In this document: positions 58,850 through 64,000 of the stretch, in pieces
Position numbering within the stretch: position 1 is the first letter of the stretch
Layout of the letters: each line of letters starts with the position of its first letter
Origin: Megalonaias nervosa
Lineage: Eukaryota > Mollusca > Bivalvia > Unionida > Unionidae
DNA: 64,000 nucleotides
Assembly (NCBI GenBank): GCA_016617855.1
Contig: JAECUM010093710.1
Location: 1 to 64,000, forward strand
Direction: 5' to 3'
Made by a program: the position numbers and the translations under genes
The notes under the pieces: generated by a model
What the model was told of the DNA's origin: nothing
The model's database searches: none
Seen by the model: the letters and a program-made list of their open reading frames with translations, nothing else

Positions 58850-60340
58850 GCTCTTTATTTCTGAAGGAATAATTTGTACAAGTTCCTATCAGACATCTTT
58901 GCTTACACAACATGGCAGTAATCAAGATATGGTTGAATAGAGCTTTTGTTGTTCATTACCCCATGTTTCACTGACTAATATGGTTTTAACATTTTGTATA
59001 ATAACCCCAACAAAGAAGAACCTCAATATGTTCATTCCACTGAAAATTGCAGTGAACAATAACTCCAAGGAATTTTGTCACGAGCTACAATGAGAAGACG
59101 TGTTCTCTTTTGTTAAGTAGTAATCATTAAAACCTTTGTTTTCTCAGTATTTATCTTCATGCCATTTTCCTTTTACCTGGAATCTAATTTAACCTGAGCC
59201 ACTTGTAAAGATGCTTCAAAGCCTGATCAGACAGGTTTGTGTTATCTGCATACAGATTGGTGGATGAAATGAATATGCCCATTTTCAAAGGCAAACCTAT
59301 AAGCAGAAGGAATAAAATACCAATGGTACTGTAGTTATGTATGAACAGTTTGAAAGAATTTCAAAACTTTATCAGCTGATCTAACAAGACATACATATTT
59401 GCTCTTGGAAAACATTTTTCTGAGCAGTAATTTCTTAATTCATTGTGATTGGAGCATACAATTGGTTCCTTTATTTCTGAAGCAACGGTGATGAAAACTT
59501 CATCAAAAGTTTTTGCACCTTCTACTTCATAATTTAGAATGAAGCACACTGTTAAGAAGTGTAATGAATGCATTTTATTGGCAGTTATAATCATTTTAGT
59601 GACTCGGCTACGATCTGCAGTGTGCTTGTTGACCTACCAATTAAAAGTAATCATGTGTTTTCATAGAAGCAAGAATGTCAGGGGTTATCCAGTCAGGTTG
59701 GATAGAACATCCACTGTGCATGTTTTCACATGTACATGTTTCTCCACCATCTGCATAAAATGTTCAGTTCATGTATGAAGAGCATCAACAACATTATGAA
59801 AGCTGAATATTTCATGGAAATATTACTTAGATCCTCCTGGAATTTGATATCAACATACCAAAATGATTGATATGTAATATTTTTATGTGTACATGATTCT
59901 CGGATTTCAAGCCAAATTTCCTTGTAACAGGAAGTAATCAACCCATTTAAAATACAATTTTAACACATTTTTCTTGCATATTCCTAAAGATGTGGTCTGA
60001 TTTTTGAGTAATCAGTTTCTCATGTTTATCTACTGTGCAATGCCAAAAACTTGTAAAAGTTCAACCAATATTGATTTATCTGAACATCCACTGGCGCTCT
60101 GTTAAAGCCACCAATCGCTTTATTCATAAGACCTTCAAATCGCTATTACAAACTATGTTTGCAGAATTGGGTCTGTAAACCATACAAACCATGAAATGAT
60201 TTGCATTTGACTAGCTGGCTTGAATCCATATTGCTTAAATTTCAAGTCCTGATCAGTTCTCCTTTAAAATGATACATCTTTAGCATAAATCAGGACATCT
60301 CCACCACCTGGGCCTCTTCCTAATAGCTATGTCGTAAACA
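58850..60340 (-). pseudogene. LINE ORF2 fragment A: endonuclease, linker, partial reverse transcriptase
   Basis: The minus strand from 60320 reads GRGPGGGDVLIYAKD, VCMVYRPNSAN, GGFNRAPVDVQ (normally GDFN) and ITQKSDHI (SDH). These are the motifs of an apurinic-type LINE endonuclease in order. Then comes a linker, KTFDEVFITVASEIKEPI (59361-59594), and reverse transcriptase pieces STNLYADNTNLSDQ (motif C) and LGVIVHCNFQWNEHI (about 59020-59270). The central reverse transcriptase is missing. Several stops and shifts. It overlaps in content with fragment B, so the two are separate copies of related LINEs. Confidence 0.72.
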
Positions 60341-60524
60341 TTAATAACCAGCTGAATTATTTCTTATGACATTCATTCTAGTAAATAAAGAACAGAGATA
60401 TCATTATTATTAATTTCAGCTGATATGGTTTATTATTGTTTTTGATGTTCACATGACCTGTATGAATACCTTTACGACAGTGTAAGCCTAGATTTAAGAT
60501 GCTACATGTATTTATTATGTAAAT

Positions 60525-60845
60525 CTGACTAAGAGGGGCATATGTCAAGAAGGGGCACCTGACTAGGAGGGACACATGTTAAGAAGGGGCACCTGACTAA
60601 GAGAGACGCATGTCAAGAAGGGGCACCTGACTAGGAGGGGTAAATGTTAAGGATGGATACCTGACTAGGAGGGACACATGTTAAGAAGGGGCACCTGACA
60701 ATGAGAGGTACATGTTAATGATGGGCACCAGCCTAAGAGGGACACATGTCAAGAAGGAGGAGGGGTACATGTTAAGGATGGGTACCTGACTAGAAAGGAC
60801 ACATGTTAAGAAGGGGCACCTGACTAGGAGGGGTACATGTCAAGA
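60525..60845. repeat. 34-bp tandem repeat, about nine units
   Basis: Units read aagaaggggcacctgactag then gagggacacatgtt, with ggta/gaca variants. Confidence 0.92.
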
Positions 60846-60962
60846 AGATTACTTTTACTTTACACCTGGCTATTTTTAAAAAAAACAACCTGTATCCCTG
60901 TTAAGGTAGGTCCCCCTCCCACTTTGGCAACTCACCCTCCAACTTCAAGCATAACAGAAGGC
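60846..60962 (+). repeat. dispersed module shared with 21381-21513
   Basis: ttacacctggctatttttaa, aaaaacaacctg, caactcaccctccaactt, acagaaggcc. It abuts the 34-bp array directly. Confidence 0.7.
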
Positions 60963-62164
60963 CATGTCATTGCAATCTGTTTGAAAAACTAGTAGTATCC
61001 AGTACCTGAACATGTGGAAACAGTTACAAAAATTATGACGTTCTGATCAACTACCACCTATCACTATCAACTTATCTCCTATCAATAACAACTATCACTA
61101 TCAACTTATCAACTATCAACTATCAAAGTAAAATTTAAGCATATACATTTGTATTTTTAGTTTATCTCTAACTGTGTACAGAAGGCATATATAACAGGTC
61201 TGGAAGTTTTTCTGAAAACAAAGTGCTCACTGACAGTTCAAATGGTTGCACTATAATTACATGCAATCTAATTATCTACATGTAAATTAAGTTAGCTGTT
61301 TTATCATAAATGGATTAAATGGAATTTGTTAATTACCAGTAACTGAACAGATCAAAGCAATAGTGACTGAGGACTTTTTCCTAGTAATGGGACTTTTAGA
61401 CCCATTATTCTGGGGAAAAAATGCATTAAATTTGGAATAAAATTGTCAGTAGTAAATCATTGAAACTGGAAATTCTACACAATACTGGGATGCTTTCAGC
61501 TAAATTGTATATTTTTAAGCAGCCTTTTAGACTAACTTAATACAAGCTGTTTCTTTACTGGCAGCAGCTACATTTCATGTCAAACTGGAATCATTTATAC
61601 AAATTTCAAAACCCTGCAGGCCAAGATGCTTTCTGTTGAATTCTGTTGAATAGTTTTGAAGACATCATGTAATTTATATTTTTTATTTTAGTAATTGAGA
61701 TCATATCTGATGGTAGACAGGCATCATTTGTACAAAATCCGAAAGGCCTTTATGCCCCTGATAATTTCTGTCATATTTTGTTGAGTAGTTTTTTGTTCCA
61801 CTCATCAAATTCTGAAAAGTCATTTTCACAGGGTTAGTTGCATATTTCTTTCAAAATTTTCAAGGTTTCTCAAGGTTCAAAATCACATTTTTCAAGGTGC
61901 ATTATTACATTAATTTTAAAGGATACATAAATGAAACTGTATGTAAACACAAGTTAATACTTACTGGTACTATTACTTCATACAAGGAACATTTCTCGCA
62001 AATTTATTTAAAAAAACAAAACAAAACATGAAGTCAAGATTATGATCATTGATATAATTCCCATTAATGCTAAACATCCTACATTTGGGCATTAGAATAA
62101 CGTACAATCATTGAACAATGTTCATTTTATTCTGTCTACACTACACTATTTACAAAATCCAAAA

Positions 62165-62900
62165 TATTTTATAATTAATTTTTCAGTTCCTGTAGCTTGT
62201 CATCAAGCTCTTTTCAAGAGCTCAAAGTTCAGCAATTTTGTCCTTAACGCTTTTCCTCAAACTATTTGATGTTGTGAAAAAGGAAATTTTCCTATGGGTC
62301 CCTGCTTCAATGCATAGTCATCAGCAACAGCTGTCATTTTCTCAAAGTGCTTTTCAGTACCTGCCTTTCTTCTTCACACACACCCCCCCATAAAAAAAGG
62401 AACAAAGATATGTTTTTTTATATTATCACTTATTTTAAAACAGTGTATGGATATTTTAAACTATTTCATATTAGATATATTACTATTTCTCTCAGCTTGG
62501 CTTTATTCTATATATCTTAGATTTATCATGTTCATTGCAATTATTGTCTGTCCTATTTGCACTCAATCCAAAAATAGAACCAGATCTAATTTCATAATTA
62601 AGACTCTATACAGTTTCTAATTTAACTGTGTTCACAGACAAACCTATTTCATCAAAAACAATTTCATGCTGGCTTCTTGTTTTGCCATATTAGCCACCAT
62701 TACGAGAGCTTAGTGGGGTTTTTTCCAGCTGCATATGACCGTAGAGCACTCTCTCCCATTGCACACAAATCAATATCCCTCTGGCATAATTTGCATTTTG
62801 CAAAGCTCTCTGAGAAAGATCTCTTAATCCAAACTTTGTATATTTTCTTGTCTAGCCACTGAAGTTGGAATCGGCAGCCTGCCATTTCAAAGCATACAAA
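62165..62900 (-). pseudogene. decayed zinc-finger transposon (hAT-like), internally deleted
   Basis: The minus strand at 62700-62870 reads WIKRSFSESFAKCKLCQRDI, DLCAMGESALRSYAAGKN. This matches the C-x-x-C ... MG-x-SAL-x-SH-x-x-GKKH finger of a transposon family common in aquatic invertebrates and fish, with the final histidines lost. At 62165-62340 a second piece, TSNSLRKSVKDKIAEL then LDDKLQELK, looks like the coiled-coil C-terminus of the same proteins. The domain between them is absent. Confidence 0.5.
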
Positions 62901-63089
62901 TGATTCAAATTTAAACCATGGCTTCATCTGGGCTTCGTACAACCGGATGTTCAAAATGTACAACTGTGCAGTGGTCAGTTGCAGAAATTTTTATTCTGGC
63001 ACAAACTTAGCAAGAGATCTTTTGTGCTTTTTTTTTCTTTTCTTTTTTATTTAAATCTGTAAAATGAAAACTATTAAGTCCTTTTGCTT

Positions 63090-63205
63090 TCAAGAAAATC
63101 AAGGCTTTTCAAGGCACCCAGACAATATTTTTAATTTTCAAGGTGTCTTCAAGGCCTTGAGGGACAAATTCATTTTTCAAGGCTTTTCAAGGTTTTTAAG
63201 GTCCA
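63090..63205. repeat. TTCAAGGC-rich repeat
   Basis: Six or more caaggcttttcaagg-type words. Similar words at 61855-61905 lie on the other side of the zinc-finger remnant, in the same orientation. Confidence 0.6.
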
Positions 63206-63394
63206 TTACAGACCTCGTTTTCAGATTTCAATTTTCATTTTTAATAATGCTGGGCCATATTTTATGGCAGATAATTCTATCATTTGTACAAACTTGCAGC
63301 CAAGTGACCTAAGAAACTGTTGAAATCATACAGAGATACAAGTCCCTCGCAACAGTGCTTGGCCGAGATCATGGGTACCTCTGCTACTGACTGA

Positions 63395-63630
63395 TGGCCG
63401 AGTGGTCTAAAGCGCTCTCCGTTATGGATCACTGCCATCTCACCTGTCTCCGTTGGTTCGAGTCTAAGATTCGGCGAATGTGGATATGTGAGAAAGCTTG
63501 CCAGTAGCTTCTCGTGGGTCGGTGGTTCTTTCCGCGGATTTCCCGGTTTCTTCCTCCACCATTAATACTGGCCGCCATGTATAGCCTATCGTGTGCTGAA
63601 AAATGGCATTAAGCCCCACAACAACAACAA
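63395..63630 (+). mobile_element. SINE family 2, full-length copy
   Basis: Starts tggccgagtggtctaaagcg (A box), has ggttcgagtc (B box), a body with gagaaagcttgccagtagct, gtcggtggttctttccg and cttcctccaccattaatact, and ends in caacaacaacaa. Flanks ctgctactgactga (63381-63394) and ctgctactgcctga (63631-63644) are a 14-bp duplication with one mismatch. The head resembles a Leu/Ser-type tRNA; it is a SINE promoter, not a tRNA gene. Confidence 0.9.
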
Positions 63631-64000
63631 CTGCTACTGCCTGACTTTAGAGTGAAAAAAATCAGGATAAAAGTTTATCTTAGAGCAGCCAAATGTAGAT
63701 ATATATAAATGCAGTAATAATTAAAATACTTCCAGCATACACAATCAGCTATCATAATTTTTGCATCAATTGATGAGAGCAAAATAATTAACAAATTTGG
63801 GCTATTTTTATACCGCCATTTTGTAATATCATCATCACTTTCCTCTGAAGCAGTTCTATGTAATTTTAGCAAATTTAAGAGCATTAAAATACATCATTAA
63901 GAACTTATTAAAGACAAAATAACATCTAATCAAGGCCAGAAAAACATACCTTTAAAATTCTGCAAACTTTAACACCCGGACATATTAGTCATGCATATAA

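Larger units (their letters stand above)
53862..64000 (-). other. vav intron upstream of the CH-end exon (partial, over 10 kb)
   Basis: No CH-domain exon recognised. It holds LINE remnants, nested hAT-like and Tigger-like elements, SINEs, a 34-bp array and a zinc-finger transposon remnant. The stretches 60965-61850 and 63640-64000 show nothing firm apart from a short 'atcaactatcaact' repeat at 61055-61125. Confidence 0.6.

Noticed and set aside
63395..63470. Leu/Ser tRNA-like sequence
   Set aside because: Head of a full-length SINE with its own duplication.
63944..63995. Possible CH-domain exon ending at a gtatgt donor
   Set aside because: Short, stops in two frames, and no CH similarity in the third.

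Overview
This window is animal nuclear DNA: AT-rich, intron-dominated and full of transposons, minisatellites and microsatellites. There is no bacterial-style gene packing. The repeat types (a Penelope-like element, pogo/Tigger and hAT-like DNA transposons, tRNA-headed SINEs ending in a 'gactgaaaaattgtt'-type body, CR1/L2/Jockey-like LINE remnants) and the protein similarity of the exons point to a lophotrochozoan invertebrate. A bivalve or other mollusc is most likely; this is an inference.

One host gene runs through almost the whole window on the minus strand: a Vav-family Rho/Rac guanine-nucleotide exchange factor. Its exons, in transcription order, are the end of the CH domain (53806-53861), four short tyrosine-containing acidic-region exons (46035-46106, 42960-43043, 35997-36099, 30590-30704), the Dbl-homology (DH) domain (27077-27178, 22722-22790, 14775-14978, 14018-14113, 9999-10070, 9155-9228) and a 19-nt microexon leading towards the PH domain (478-496). 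All have GT/AG splice sites and compatible phases. The start of the CH domain lies above 64000 and the PH, C1, SH3 and SH2 parts lie below position 1.

The most interesting signal is in the acidic, autoinhibitory region. Two exon types, each carrying a Vav activation-type tyrosine, are present twice. The two copies of the second type cannot be spliced together: joining them creates a TGA stop at the junction. Each joins in frame to the exons on either side. This predicts isoforms that swap the phosphotyrosine switch of Vav.

The introns hold nested mobile DNA. 1-9 kb: a 31-bp array, a Penelope-like element inside a hAT-like MITE, a hAT-like element inside an older repeat, and a second MITE. 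11.3-13.5 kb: a pogo-like remnant with an internal duplication. 16-22.3 kb: a 33-bp minisatellite, a truncated MITE, and a nearly intact Tigger inserted into a satellite-like array. 25-26 kb: an 81-bp minisatellite. 32.8-34.5 kb: a 36-bp minisatellite carrying a SINE. 36-38 kb: MITEs fused to long microsatellites. 46.5-48.5 kb: a TA-flanked 2-kb element. 54-60.3 kb: LINE remnants containing a hAT-like element, which contains a Tigger-like element, which contains a snapback MITE. 60.5-64 kb: a 34-bp array, a decayed zinc-finger transposon and a full-length SINE. Long reading frames inside the minisatellites are by-products of the repeats, not genes.
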